This document shows, piece after piece, positions 32,951 through 45,089 of a stretch of 64,000 nt of DNA (within the stretch, counting starts at the first letter, position 1; every line of letters starts with the position of its first letter). Made by a program: the position numbers and the translations under genes. Location: positions 37,997,501 to 38,061,500 of the forward strand of contig CM060989.1 in assembly GCA_030765065.1 (NCBI GenBank). Reading direction: 5' to 3'. Source of the DNA: Deroplatys truncata. Lineage: Eukaryota > Arthropoda > Insecta > Mantodea > Mantidae. The notes beneath the pieces were generated by a model. That model did not search any database and had not been told where the DNA came from. It was given only the letters and a program-made list of their open reading frames with translations.

Positions 32951-34675
32951 TATTACTTTCTCTACTACGTATAGTAAGTAGAGGAAGTATTGTTGCATTC
33001 CACCCAAAAATTCGATACTGACATTTCACCGGAAATACATGTTTTGAGGCTCCTGAATCCAAATAAAGTCTTTTTGGAAACATGTTCGAGTGTGTGTCTT
33101 TGTGTCTGTCTGTGTGTCTATGAACGCCATAACTTAAAAAATCTGATGTGTTACACTCACATGACTTTCTCTACTCTTGTACAATCTATTTTTACAAACG
33201 CTTATTCTCCATATGCTTCATGTTAATCGAGATGTCAATCTTATTGATAATTTTCTTGTAGATGCAAGGGGAATATGGTAGGTTTTAAGCGATAGTCAAA
33301 TATTTTAACGCTGGTTGCTATGTGGCGCATTCCATTCTCTTTGCATGTCCAGGACATAAAAAAAAGAATAACGAATTTGAGAAAAAGTATAAGTTTTGGA
33401 AAATTTAAGGGAATAACAAGCAATATCTCGAAAACGGTTCACTCAACAAAATAAATGTATATGACATAAATTGTGTATTTTAACGCGATCTACATTTTTT
33501 GTGCAGTAAAATTTTGTCTATCTCTTATGGTTTACCAGTTATGCAAGAGTCGTTCACAATGAGGAATACTTTTGGAGACATTCCCAGAAAATTCGAGATA
33601 TACATTTCATTTGTCATGAAAATATCTTAAACATACGATATTTTAATCAAAATCGTTAGAGCCATTTTTGAGAAAATTAAAATTTTCGAAAAATGTTCCA
33701 TGTAAAGGGTAGTCTGGGGTAGGGGGATTTTCTTGAAAACCTTCGTGTCGCATCTCTGGAACATACAGAACCTAAATACCAAGTTTGGTGTTTATCCGAC
33801 AGTTCGTTTCTGAGTTATGCTGTTCACAGACACACAGACACACACACGGACATGTTTCCAAAAATGCTTTTTTTGGATTCAGGGGGTCTCAAAACATGTA
33901 TTTACGGTGAAATCTCGGTATCGAATTTTTGGGTGGAATACAATACTTCCGCTACTTACTATACGTAGTAGAGAAAGTAAAACGAAAAGCCGGATAAATA
34001 TCAAACTTGGTATTTAGGTCCAATGTCTTCCAAAGATGCGACACAAAGATTTTCAAGAAAATCCCCCTCGCTCCAACTACACTTTACAACATGGAACATT
34101 TTCGAAGTTTATTATTTTCTAAAAAACTTACTATTTTGATTAAAATACATATATTAATGATATCATAAAACAAATAAAATGTATGTCTTGAATTGTTTTG
34201 GAATATCCCGTGAAGTGGGATGAAATTTTGTATAATGTTGCATAACTGGTAAACGTGAAGTGACAGACGAAAATGTACTACACAAAAAATGTAGATATCT
34301 TTAAAATACAAATTTTTTCTCAAATAAGTTATTCGTTGGCATCAGCCATTTCGGAGATATCCGTTATTAGTGTTTGGATTTTTCACTATTTAGCAATTCG
34401 TTTAAAGTTCTGTCGATTATCAGTTGTTTCTCGCGATGTCATGGAAGGTTTATGGAATTGCATATAGCGTCGTGTTTTTAAACATTTAACTAACGCTGTT
34501 CCATTTGTATCTATAACGAAATGTATAATGCAGCTACTTCTGAAAAGGTTTGTCTCGATTAAAATGAAGTAGATAGGAAAATAAACTTTCGTAAGAATAA
34601 TTTTTAGACCCGTTAATAAGCAATAATAGGTAGAGAAAGTCATGTGAATGAAACTCATGAGATATTTTGTTGTGT
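32951..34675 (+). repeat. Family A repeat, outer copy
   Basis: Left part 32951-33133 (ACTTTCTCTACTACGTATAG to CATAACTTAAAAA); right part from 33980 (AACGAAAAGCCGGATAAATA) to AGAAAGTCATGTGAATGAAA and CTCATGAGAT. The two parts join exactly in the consensus once the inner reverse copy is removed. Confidence 0.85.
33134..33979 (-). repeat. Family A repeat nested in inverted orientation
   Basis: Full-length, well-preserved copy from ATCTGATGTGTTACACTCAC to TACGTAGTAGAGAAAGTAAA. It is flanked by A runs (six A before, four after), while the uninterrupted consensus has five, which fits a 5-bp A duplication. Confidence 0.9.
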
Positions 34676-35139
34676 TTTCAAACTCGCAAAGTTCACAGAC
34701 TGCCCTGGAGCTATTATTATTCTCATTACAAAGCTCTTGAAATTTACTCGTGAACTTGGGAAATTCTCCACACTGCAGAAATTAAGCTTGTTTATCTTGG
34801 GGAGAACTTCACAGCTAATGGCTTGATATACACTCGTTTAGACTCATTAATAAAATTAGGCTGCTTATATTGCCAATTAACGTAACACAAGAGCAACTTC
34901 TTACTAGTCCCTAATGGAGAAAAGGTTTCATTCTTGTATCAGATTTTAGCAGATTTATGAGCACCTAACCTAATACATACAATAAGGGTATCGAGATAAC
35001 AGCGAATCTAATAAATCGCGAGAGATATAACATGTCAATGTCATATCGGAGGAGAATTGTTATTAACGGACACTGGAATGGAGTTTTGGAAGCTTTATAA
35101 TTTTAAAGCTGTTTACTTGATAACTGACACACTTAATAC
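34676..35139. other. No gene recognised
   Basis: A 60-codon frame at 34644-34826 has no family match. Confidence 0.4.
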
Positions 35140-35935
35140 GAGTATGAATGAATGAATGAATAAACTTTATTTGTACGTCTTTTATACACAATCCTTTTTA
35201 CAATATTCCACTTGTAACTAACTTAACCTATGTACAAATTTTCTGGCCAGCTATGTTCTACCTATACTGCTCATTTTGCCTGGCAGCCTGGCCTTATGGC
35301 TCAGCTGAGCAGCCCTTGCTACCCTTAATCAGCTATGATCCATCCTCTCTCTCCCCCGTTTCCCCTTCTACCTTTCTTATCTCTCTTACATTTGTAATCC
35401 ATTTCTCCTTTACTTTTTTAAGAACTCCCCGATATTCTTATTTTTCTTTTCTTTTTAACATTTTAATTGCTACTATTTTTCGATCCATTTTCCCCATTTT
35501 TTCTCCCATACTTTTTGTATCAATTCTGATAATTCTTTGCATCCTGTCAAATAATGCTCTGTGCTTTTATTACCTCTGCATAGTTCACAAATTTCGCGTT
35601 TACTGCCTCATAGCCCTCTCAGGTACATTGATCCTGTTCTCATCCATACAAATGCTTCTTTTTCAGCTCTATTACAATAATCCACATACCCTTCTCTTCC
35701 CTCATTTCCTTTTTACTGATCTATAGAACCCTAGTGATTTTTGATTCTCTAAGTTTTCCCAAATCCCTTGTCTTTCTATGTCCTCCACTCTGTTTCTTAC
35801 TGTTATCCAGAAGCCATTGCTCTTTCTTTCTCCTACTCTCCAAATATCTACCATTCCTATCTTCTCCATAATTTTTCTATCCCTGTCCACCAGCTATTTT
35901 TATTTTTCATATTCCTTTGTTTTTCCATACATATC
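35140..35935 (-). pseudogene. LINE ORF2 C-terminus with (ATTC)n tail
   Basis: The minus-strand product includes NRVEDIERQGIWENLENQKS and, in a second frame, EGYVDYCNRAEKEAFVWMRT, GSMYLRG, a stop, then SKREICELCRGNKSTEHYL followed by TGCKELSELI. The Cys-x2-Cys...His-x4-Cys knuckle at the end of a reverse transcriptase ORF is typical of several LINE clades. The 3' end is marked by AATAAAG and four ATTC units (plus-strand GAATGAATGAATGAAT at 35145-35160), a simple-repeat tail. It is 5'-truncated and carries a frameshift and a stop. The plus-strand 157-codon frame is its antisense. Confidence 0.75.
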
Positions 35936-36320
35936 TTTAAAATAATATGAGTAATGAAATAAATGACGGTGAAAAATCTCAAAGCTGTAGCTCAAATAAT
36001 TTCTCAGATAATACAATTAAACGTTTTTAATTAGCAAAACAAAAGCAAATTTTCTAAAACTGCCTTGCGCATTCACATTTGTCAGAGAAGTAGCGTAGTA
36101 ACATCTTCTAATACTTTAATACATGAAAATAAATGTAAGGGTTTGATTGTAGTTAAAGTTATTAACACAAATAAGTTATAAACACAAATATTGTTGTTTT
36201 TTTAAATTTTTGTATTTATACTTTCCTTGCTTTTCAGTTATAAATTAATTCTTTGTGAGGCAATGAATAAAGCAATCGTAAAGCGCATGCTTCAGTCTTT
36301 AGATAGCATAATTTGTTATA
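35936..36320. other. No gene recognised
   Basis: AT-rich; nothing supported. Confidence 0.4.
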
Positions 36321-36850
36321 TGTTGTAACAAACAACAACACCAGTTGCTGCGAAGCACACTTTATTTATAACTTCAGCACTTAGCATAGCACAACACGTT
36401 ACACTTGAATCACTGTTGCCATACACTCAGAACAGAGCACAACTGAACTACTGAGTCACAATTCGCAACTGAACTGCGCTCAGCACTGTCCACTTTCGAC
36501 TGTCCAAACTCGCCAACTTCCTAACTTCTTCATTAACTGAACTGTACTAAACTGAACTCCTTAACTGAACCGTCCACTAGGCGCTAGTCGGGCCCTTATA
36601 TAGGTCCCGCATACAACGCGGAACATTTTGGAAGGGGAAGTCACGCGAACGTGCCGAAAGGAATCTTCTGGAGCAGTCATTGCCCAAATTGCGCGGAAAT
36701 GGCACATAATGAGACTCTTGAACGGTTATTGTTCTGAAAGGCCGGTCGTTAGCCGCACCCAGCCGGTCAGATAAACGAGTTGGATGCGCTCACCCTTGGC
36801 GTCTCATAGGTAACTTCAATGTTATTATTGAAGGTGTAACGTTTTGAACA
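36321..36850 (-). mobile_element. Solo LTR, family E
   Basis: Plus-strand start TGTTGTAACAAACAAC and end AACGTTTTGAACA, so both ends carry short TGTT/AACA inverted repeats. Read on the minus strand it has GCCGAAAGGAATC..., a TATA box and then repeated AGTTCAGT words, matching the copy at 14641. No internal retroelement genes adjoin it. Confidence 0.7.
36597..36603 (-). promoter_or_regulatory. LTR TATA box
   Basis: TATATAA on the minus strand, followed after about 30 bases by TCAGTT-type words. Same position as in the other family-E LTR. Confidence 0.55.
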
Positions 36851-37317
36851 ATATTTTCAGCATTTAATTAATATTTAATTAAGTAACATACTTTTAAGGT
36901 AGCTAAATTAAATTTTAGGATGATAAAGACGACCTCTACGTGTAATTGTGGAACTAATTTGGTGTTAATAAACAAGGTTGGTCATTTAAAAAACACTAGT
37001 TCGTGATATTTTAAAGAAAATATTATATAATTAAGAAAATAATTATAACTTCTTGAATAAACAAACATGTGTATAAAACTAGAACAGCAAACTTAAGAGG
37101 ACATGCATCTACATCTTGTAAACATTTAAATTTGATATCTTAAATAGCTTCTGAGATAATGAATCATGAATTTAGAAGATTATAATCTGGGATAAGGCTC
37201 TTAATTCCCCCTTAAAAATACGAAATTTAAAACGGAAGAAAACTTTTAAAAATAATCCTAAGTTTAATTATAAGTAATATTTTGCAATAAATGACACTCT
37301 AAATAGAGCCCTTACAA
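36851..37317. other. No gene recognised
   Basis: AT-rich; nothing supported. Confidence 0.4.
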
Positions 37318-37730
37318 CTGTTGACATTTCAGCTTTTTTACAATCATCTGGAATTTGCAGATTTGAGGGCAAACGCCCCAACGGTTTAACCATCATTACA
37401 TGGAAGAGTGGCAAGTCCTTGATATGGGATGTCATTTGTGTGAATACTGTGGCGTATTCGCACCTCCGCTATACCACCCAACTAGCTGGAGCAGCTACAG
37501 ATTCAGCTGTGATTCAAACGGCATAAATACCACAATACTCCCCAATATTACATTCTTGTTGCATTTCCGTTGAAACCTTCGGGCCATGGTGTGCAGAAAG
37601 TAAAGAACTTGTTGGTGAAATTGGCCAACGTCTAGCAGATGTTTCCGGCGATTTTCGTTCAACTGAATATGTACGGCTGCGAATAGCTGTCACCACACAA
37701 CGAGGAAATTCCGTAGCACCATGGAGACGT
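37318..37730 (+). pseudogene. LINE-type ORF C-terminus
   Basis: One frame reads SSGICRFEGKRPNGLTIITW, KSGKSLIWDVICVNTVAYSH, then after one stop ISVETFGPWCAESKELV and STEYVRLRIAVTTQRGNSVA. The RPDG-(L/I)-T...W..G+SL.WD.TC.DT...SH pattern and the ending VA.QRGN(A/S)(A/S) are shared by C-termini of reverse-transcriptase proteins in many invertebrate retroelements. The PDG...WK.GK.L.WDV arrangement looks like a PD-(D/E)xK nuclease core, but here the D of RPDG is an asparagine. Family recognition is from memory of the motif and not from a search. Confidence 0.6.
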
Positions 37731-37980
37731 TTCCAGATTCACCACCATTACAGGAAACTTTCTACTTAAATAAGGTCCCCACCGGCGGCAATTTATCACA
37801 ACCGATACCTGTTTCGCGAGAAAATTTAGACGGCTCTATGGGGAGGCCAAATCAGAACAACAAATTGGTGGAAACGAAAGTGGTGGACCTGGATGGAACC
37901 CGTATCTCATGTTCAAGTCCGCCAAGAGATGCTCCTGCTACCACTGAGATTCTGTTCTATCAACTCCTGCTTCTGTATAT
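37731..37980 (+). other. Open stretch before an LTR, unassigned
   Basis: A 99-codon frame starts at 37721 and runs into the LTR. It may be a continuation of retroelement sequence but contains no motif I recognise. Confidence 0.3.
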
Positions 37981-38492
37981 TGTTATATATCGGGGTAAGG
38001 CCAAAAGGTTTTGCAGCTAGTTATTAATTTTTAGATACCCCAGCATAAACATTGGGGGACGTAGCATCAGAGGCAAACAAGAGGACCAGGATCTTAGCTA
38101 TGCTTTTCAGAGTAGGCGTGGGATATTTATAACAAAATACACATAATTTCATATTATCCGTGGTTTATAGACTATTAACCTCGGTGTCACTATATCGTTC
38201 ACAAAAGATTAAAGGAAAAACATCGGAGGGAGATGTTACTCACACGAATCACGCACGCTACCATACTCAACACTCGCCCTGAATAGACTCACTACTACTG
38301 ACGCCACGCTATTCACACAAAGAAAACAACGCTTGCTCCCCCCTTCCTCTCTTCACCTCTGGCTGGGAGGTGGGGAGGGATATCACGTCGGATGAAATTC
38401 AAAACCCCAGCCAATAGGATTACACCCAACAATGTCGTCGCTACAAAGCAATAATGTGTTCGACGTGACAATGCACACACATACACGCCACA
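37981..38492 (-). mobile_element. Solo LTR, family D, with ATAT duplication
   Basis: Plus-strand ends TGTTATATATCGGGGTAAGG and CACACACATACACGCCACA. It is directly flanked by ATAT on both sides. The terminal hairpin pairs CGGGGT with ACCCC at 38037-38041. Most similar to the copy at 10364 (shared GCATAAACATTGGGGGACGT). Confidence 0.8.
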
Positions 38493-39675
38493 ATATTATG
38501 GATGGAATTGTTTTGGCAACCTATGTTCACAGTTATTCTAATTTACTGTATACATTTAGGATATGGCTAATAATTATGTGTTTAATGTTACTGAATAAGC
38601 ATTGCTTCAGCACAATTTGAATCATTTACCACCTTGTAATTTAACGAGAAAATTCTCTACGCCAAGTGAAACCTTGGCGACACCAAGTGAAACAAACAAA
38701 CTTTTGATGAAATTAAATCTAATTAAGGTTACAGAATCGAATATAATTTAAAGTAATGAAGCGCTCTGAAATAATAGAGGATTAACTTCAAAAGGTAATT
38801 CTCCACAGACAGACAGACAGACAGAACCCAACCAAAATACTCTGTAGTACCGCAGAACACCGCTTTCCCATGAATCAAATGTCCCTAAGAGAGGCCAATC
38901 CAAGTGTTAAAATAATTTTACAAGCAAAATTTGGGAAAAACATAATCAACAAAGTGAGAATACAAAGAACACAGTCTAAAGAACCAAAACTCCCTCATCA
39001 AACTAGCTACTTAAGAACATAGAAAAAGGAAACTCTTGAGAACAGTATAAAAGAAGCACGCATCATATAATTTAATTACTGTTTTCAGAAAACAACATTC
39101 ATTACTTTGTTACAAAGATAGTTATTAGAGAAAAAACCCATGACGAGATATCAAATCAAACCTTCATGCAATATAAGCTCTGCCATGACAGTATATTAGA
39201 CACTTCTTTCACTAGCGTTGGCAAGAATGAGGGAAGAGAAAACACACACCAGATACACACAGACACAAATGGGCAATTGTTCACATTGAAAGGCCATTGT
39301 GCTCTCGTAATTTGGGATTAATTGATTACAGAAAGAAAGAGAATTCACGAAACACGGAATATATCATACCACAAGGGCATATTCGTATTTGAAGCGAATT
39401 TGCAACAAAGAGAAGAGAAATATTTTTATCATTCTGGTTCCCTTTCCAACCCATGTGTACCAGAATGATTAAATCGTTTACCATTGTGTCACCCACAGTG
39501 GAAAAGGGCTCCAAATAAAGTAACCAATCATTAATTGCTATCCTATTCACGTCAGTTAATTGCTCGTACAAACAGTTGATCAACAATCAGCTGTAATTGT
39601 ACCGTTAAAAACCTTACATTTCCCATTTAAGAAGAGTTAATTTGGAATCAGCTCATTCAGTACTAAACAAATTCT
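38493..39675. other. No gene recognised; short (ACAG)n tract
   Basis: A (ACAG)n microsatellite of about 18 bp is at 38807-38824. An 86-codon minus frame at 39326-39586 has no family match. Confidence 0.45.
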
Positions 39676-39810
39676 TTTTACTTTTTCTAAGACCTATCTG
39701 TGGTAGGCAGAGGAATTATTGCATTCTGTACAAACCTTTAATATCAAGAATTCACCGAAATAGATATTCAGAGATCCGTTGACCCCCCACCAAATGAAGG
39801 TTTAGCCACC
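39676..39810 (+). repeat. Degenerate family A fragment
   Basis: TTACTTTTTCTAAGACCTAT, GTAGGCAGAGGAATTATTGC and ATTCACCGAAATAGATATTC follow the first 130 bases of family A. Confidence 0.5.
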
Positions 39811-40774
39811 CCTCCAAAAGGACATATAAAGTTCGTATGTTGGGCCCAATTTACTCATGTTAGGCGGAAGAATATAAGTACTGTTTGCACAATTTTACAC
39901 AAAATTGGTTGCTCTACATGTTAGCTTTTTGGAACATTCTCCGAGAGATTATAATGCAATTTCCAAAGTCCTAAACAGAGTAAAAATATAACTAGCTACA
40001 AGCATTCTGCCTTCAGAAATGTAATAAGTTTAGAAAAAATAACAACTAAAAAACCTCAAGGTTCACCATATGGGTTTTTAAACAGGAACCATCTCCTAAA
40101 ATTTCTGGAATAATATTTCGGATGCCATAAAATAGTTTGGTAATAGGAATGGGATACATCAGGAATTAGAGGCAACAAATCAACACGATATGTCTTCTTC
40201 TCTCGGCCTTATGGGATCATTGTAACTTGGTGGAAGTTTCAGTGATGTTTCCTCATCATTAGTTTTCTTCACCTGCAGGGAGAACTTCAGAAGTCTGAAA
40301 AATTGCAAGAAATCCCCCTGGCTCATTTAAAAAATCCTAAATGTTTCCTTTCTTGTTTATCTAACTACCTGAACCCAATTATAAGGTTGAAATTCATAGC
40401 TTTTGTTGTTTTCTTGGCATTTTCTATTTCCAACACTTAAAATTTTGGAAATTATAAGTCGAACCCATAAGGTTCGTAGTTTGTGCAAAGCGTACAAGTC
40501 GATTTAACTCTCAGTTAAACGGATTAAAGGAATGTGCCATACATATGTCAAGAATATCACATTATGATATATGACATGTAATACATGTCATGAATATGTC
40601 ATACATATATCCTTCTGCCCAAAATAATTTTACCGTTCCCCTTTTTAACTCCTATTGCACATCAAGTTAAACGTGGAAATATGAAAATTAACTTATAGCC
40701 ATTTGCCCTGACAAAATCTGAATCATTTCCTTCCAAAGGGAATAGATATCTCATTTTCATCAGACACTTGGCTT
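39811..40774. other. No gene recognised
   Basis: A cluster of short related words (ATACATATGTCA, GACATGTAATACATGTCATG) occurs at 40540-40605. Nothing else is supported. Confidence 0.4.
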
Positions 40775-40945
40775 ATATCTATCGCCTGGTTGCTTTCATT
40801 CACTGCAATACTCGCATGTAGAAGTAGTTGCCGAATTTGCAGGGGTAACAGTACTAAGTGTTAACAAGTATCTATCGCCTTTCATTCATTGCAATATACC
40901 CCTGTAGAAGTAGTTGCTCGTAGTTGCCGCATTTGCTGGGGTATA
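40775..40945 (+). repeat. Imperfect tandem duplication
   Basis: Two units: TATCTATCGCCTGGTTGCTT...GTAGAAGTAGTTGCCGAATT and TATCTATCGCCTTTCATTCA...GTAGAAGTAGTTGCTCGTAG. The second unit also repeats GTAGTTGC within itself. Confidence 0.75.
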
Positions 40946-43900
40946 ACGAATATTTATTAGCTGTAGCAAAATTTATTTTGTACACAACAAACAAACGTAG
41001 AGGTGTTCATTGTGTTCCGAAAAATTTGTGATTTTCTGGCAGATGAGCTGTGCACGCTGTTACAGAATAGTATTGTTTTAAAGACGATTTGTAGTGATGT
41101 AAACTGTTAACTGCTATAAATAGAATTACTTCAAGTTTAGTTAAGACAGCAACTCGCAACTATGTTAAAACATTAATTACTCAGAACACAAATGTTTGTA
41201 ACTATTATGACTAGATGTTGAAGCATGTATCATTTCAATTTTCTAAGGGAATTTTTTTTCAAGTTGCTCTAAACCTAGTTTTAGTTTAAATTGGTTTAAA
41301 GGAGAGTTTAAACAGTAAATGTCTCACCTCAAATTGGTTTAAACTATTCACGAGGTTTAAACTAAGATCTAAATAAAGCCTTCCTTATGGTAATCAGGTT
41401 TGTTAAACATTTTGAAATGATATACACCATAGGTCCACACTTTGGAGTCATAATTTATGAAAATGTGAAATATGAAGGTACATGTACTTTAATAATGAAT
41501 CAGCATTATTAGTTCTGTATGATAAGGGCTTAGAAATTCAGAATTCTAACCATGGCCTTTTCCATGTATGTACTGCGTTAAACATACAAATAACATTTAT
41601 ATTTCAATACTAAATTCATATAGTCGTTCCTTTTTGGTTAAATTTGTGCAGCGTAAGAGTTGTGATTTTAGTATTTAAAGTGGCTTCATGCTATGTAAAG
41701 GCAATGAGTGTTAGTAATTAATTGAGCCGGTAGTGACTGTTTGTTAAAATCGGCATAATAATACTGTGAGAACTTATAATTATTGTAAATACCGGGAATT
41801 GCCAATAAAGCATATTTCGATATAATCAGGAATAAAGGTTAACTCAAAGACGATACTACATTCACTATTGTGAATTATATTGCGAGCGGTTGTCTATGAC
41901 TTGTATATTTGATTCAGTAATTCAGAACAGATATATTACTTTAAATTTTACGATCATTCAAGCGATATAAATATAGAAGTGATAAATATTTTATATATTT
42001 CACAGCTTCAGAAGTAAGTTACAATTTTCAATAGATTAAAAAGTTTGTATTTCATAAAATTAAATTTCACAATTCAGATGATTAATACTTTCAAGAATAG
42101 TCATGCATGTTACTTAAAATTGTATGGTTTCGAAATAGCCGTTTTTTTGTGCTCCCTTACATCCATGTTGATATAATACCAATAAAATAAAAAATGCATC
42201 AATTCCAAATATTATGATTTACTATCAGAACCTGCAGCTATATCGCCATTTTTGAATAAGTGAAATACGTTAAAGGATGCTCAAATGGGTCTACCTCTGT
42301 ATTTCACCGTATATCTATGTTATATTTATTGTTACAACATTTTATAATGATAATAATAATTCACAGCTGTAGCTAACATATACATTTACCGATATAACCT
42401 GACTCTCCACGACCCTTTGGGCCTTATATTATTTAGCACATTCCACAAATTCTAATGCGCCGCCAGCGTCCTTCCCACAAGATTGGGCCCTGCTATGAGA
42501 GGGGGGCGGCAAGGGTTAAAGCAATTTTAACATCAGCTCACCTAATTAATAATGAAAGAAATGAAAGGCTGTGTTTCGATCGGAATTTCCAATTCACACT
42601 CCTTCCGTTTCAGCATGAATGTCTATACAGATAGGTTGGCACCTTCAACTTCGTTGATTTTCCAGCTGGCTCAGAAACATGCTTCGGCTGTTCCATATTG
42701 CATCTCACGCTTAAAAGACAGTACAGGTTAAATGGGAAGCACTGTTGCCCCGTGCACTCTACATACGTTCGCAATTTTGGCACCCAGCTGCGATCGACTA
42801 TCAATTTAATATTTTCTGGTGAGTTATACATCATTAAATATCTGCGCTGCTGTTTAAGGCGATTGTGAGACATTTAATTTTCACCCGCACTTTATGTCTT
42901 CTTTTGTACTTTTAGTATTTCGAAATATGATTTTATAGGCATAAAAATATATATTATCAAAGATCTGTGGAGATATATAATTATAAGCCTTAATTTGGTA
43001 GGGTAATAGCACTGTTTACCCTTGACAAAATCATATTCAACGTCGGTGGAATGTTTTCAAATGGCAAATAATGAGCAATGCGCCACACTCCGCTTTGCAC
43101 TCTTCCATTATATTGCGTTAACATAGTGTATTCTTATTTCCCTCATACTTTTTTGCATTCTTTTTATAGGTCCTAAGAGATCCTTTGATTCGTTCCATTT
43201 TATAATATACACTACTGTTTGTGGCACCCGGGTAGCCTTAGCTGTTTCGTTCACTGCCTTACTAACATTTATTTAACTTGAAAAATCATCTAACGCATTC
43301 ATTATTACTTTATGTTTCGTCTTAGTTTACCAACATTTCGCCTCTTCCTAGCTTCTCCCTTCATAACCATAAATACTAAAGCAATAGCCTACATAACGCT
43401 TCACAGTGTTCCACTCGCTATAAACGTAGACATATCCTTACAACTGATGTTAACCTATACTTCATCTGCCTCGCGCCTATTAGCTGAATGGATGTATGAC
43501 TTTTGTTTGTCATACACGATGAATTCAAGAAGTTACATGATTTGCGGCTTCTTTTAAAACTGTCTCTAAACCTCCCCAACATTTTCTCTCGCTTGGTCTC
43601 CGTTGTAAACACAATAACAAAAACGTTTCTCCCGTCTTACTTTTCTACTGCACATGTATAGAGTTTTTAGAAAATATATAGTTTATAAAGTTATAACGCT
43701 CATCTTATTAAAGCTAGGGAATTCAAACTGGGCAGCTGTCAGCACAATAGTCTACTCTAGCTAAGAAAAAAGCATCGTTCCTTTCTACCCATTAGTTTAT
43801 TAGTTATTGTGTAATAAGCGTAGAAACAGCAAATATCCGACTTTTGCTGACTCGTTTTCTTTAGAAATTTATGTCCACAGAAATCTATAAAGACTCTAAA

Positions 43901-44529
43901 AATTATATAATCTGATAGAGAAATATATTCTGCGTAGGATAATGTGTTAAAAGCTGTAATTTAAAACACTGCATATTTACACCGTGTTATTACTTATTAG
44001 CAGCTTGGTGACAGCGCGAGAGTAGAAAAGGATAAAGCTAGTGGCAACATGTATGCATTAGACAGAGACAGAGGTACCCTATTTATCTCAATACTGTCTT
44101 TTAAGGTTGAGACAAGCTATATAAACCTCCAATGAATTTGTTCTCGTCTTGATTCCAACACACGTGTTATAAGCCCTGCACATGCTCTATAGTATTTTAA
44201 TCAGGAGCTATGAAGGGTAATTATTGATTAACCAGCTTTCTGATGAACCAATCTATAGAAGTAGCTTTCATGTCACCTCTAGGAAATTTCATTACTCCAT
44301 CACTTGTACTTCCACTCTAACGGTCCTAAACGTCTAACAAGAAATGATGGGTATTAAAGATAGTTATCGAAGAACCTCGAAACGCTATCATGAATCCACA
44401 TGAATATTAATGTAAGCTCTCATATTACCTATAATTCCATCGACTATAAATCTTGGATAACCAAGTGTAAACGAAAGGACATAGGCCACTATCAATAAAA
44501 TTTGAGTCAGTTGGGGAATTTGATGTGCT
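40946..44529. other. AT-rich, no gene recognised
   Basis: The longest apparently repeat-poor stretch of the window. A cluster of TTTAAAC/GTTTAAA words lies at 41275-41370. Frames of 64-87 codons at 42610, 43312 and 43418 have no family match. This region might be unique intergenic or intronic DNA. Confidence 0.45.
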
Positions 44530-44710
44530 GGCATTTTGCCATGGTAGCTCAGTTGGTGAGAGCATCAGCCGAAGTAAGTCGCATTGGTTTTTTTAGTGTA
44601 ACCCGTTAGGTCATATCGAAGGATGAATACAATGGGTGAAAGTATGCTCAAGTCAGCTCGGAAATCCCCGGAAAAATCTTACCCGTGTAACTCACCCTAA
44701 GCAACATTCA
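44530..44710 (+). repeat. tRNA-derived SINE
   Basis: Strong A box in ATGGTAGCTCAGTTGGTGAG; the B box is decayed. The body contains CGGAAATCCCCGGAAAAATC, similar to the GGTTTTTC...GGG body of S1 in reverse sense. Confidence 0.5.
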
Positions 44711-44849
44711 AACTCGGACCTCTTCAATGTGTACTACCACCACACAAAGGAAGACGCTTGGGATATGTTATCTCAAAATAAATTATAGAACTCCTCGTGG
44801 TTTATTGGAATAAATGAGAGTAATTTGGGGGATTTTAATGTCGTGCCGG
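44711..44849. other. Spacer between two tRNA-like repeats
   Basis: No feature supported. Confidence 0.3.
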
Positions 44850-44995
44850 CATGGTGCTATGGCAGCTCAGTTGTTTAGAACACCGGCACGATAATCCCAG
44901 AATCTGTAGTTCAAATCTCAGCTACAGTATTTAATTTTCTATTGTGATGCTATGTATCCTTCCAAGCTTAGCCTACATACGGTATGTGTGTACAT
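44850..44995 (+). repeat. tRNA-derived SINE
   Basis: A box TATGGCAGCTCAGTTGTTTA and B box TAGTTCAAATCTCAGC, about 35 bases apart, as in tRNAs. The TGCTATGGCAGCTCAGTTG head resembles the preceding copy, so both are probably one family. Confidence 0.6.
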
Positions 44996-45089
44996 GAATA
45001 GGACATTGTCAAAAATATATACATATATTAATTAAGAATAAATTATATCATATAACTAAAATGATTAATTGAATAAACTGGCCAATTAA
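44996..45089. other. AT-rich spacer
   Basis: No feature supported. Confidence 0.3.

Noticed and set aside
35253-35726. 157-codon open frame on the plus strand
   Set aside because: It is antisense to the LINE ORF2 C-terminus, which gives coherent reverse-transcriptase-type sequence on the minus strand.
38807-38824. (ACAG)n tract as a possible CRISPR or satellite
   Set aside because: Too short and without spacers; a simple microsatellite.
44530-44995. Possible true tRNA genes
   Set aside because: The A and B boxes are good, but the acceptor and anticodon stems do not pair convincingly and the heads continue into SINE bodies.
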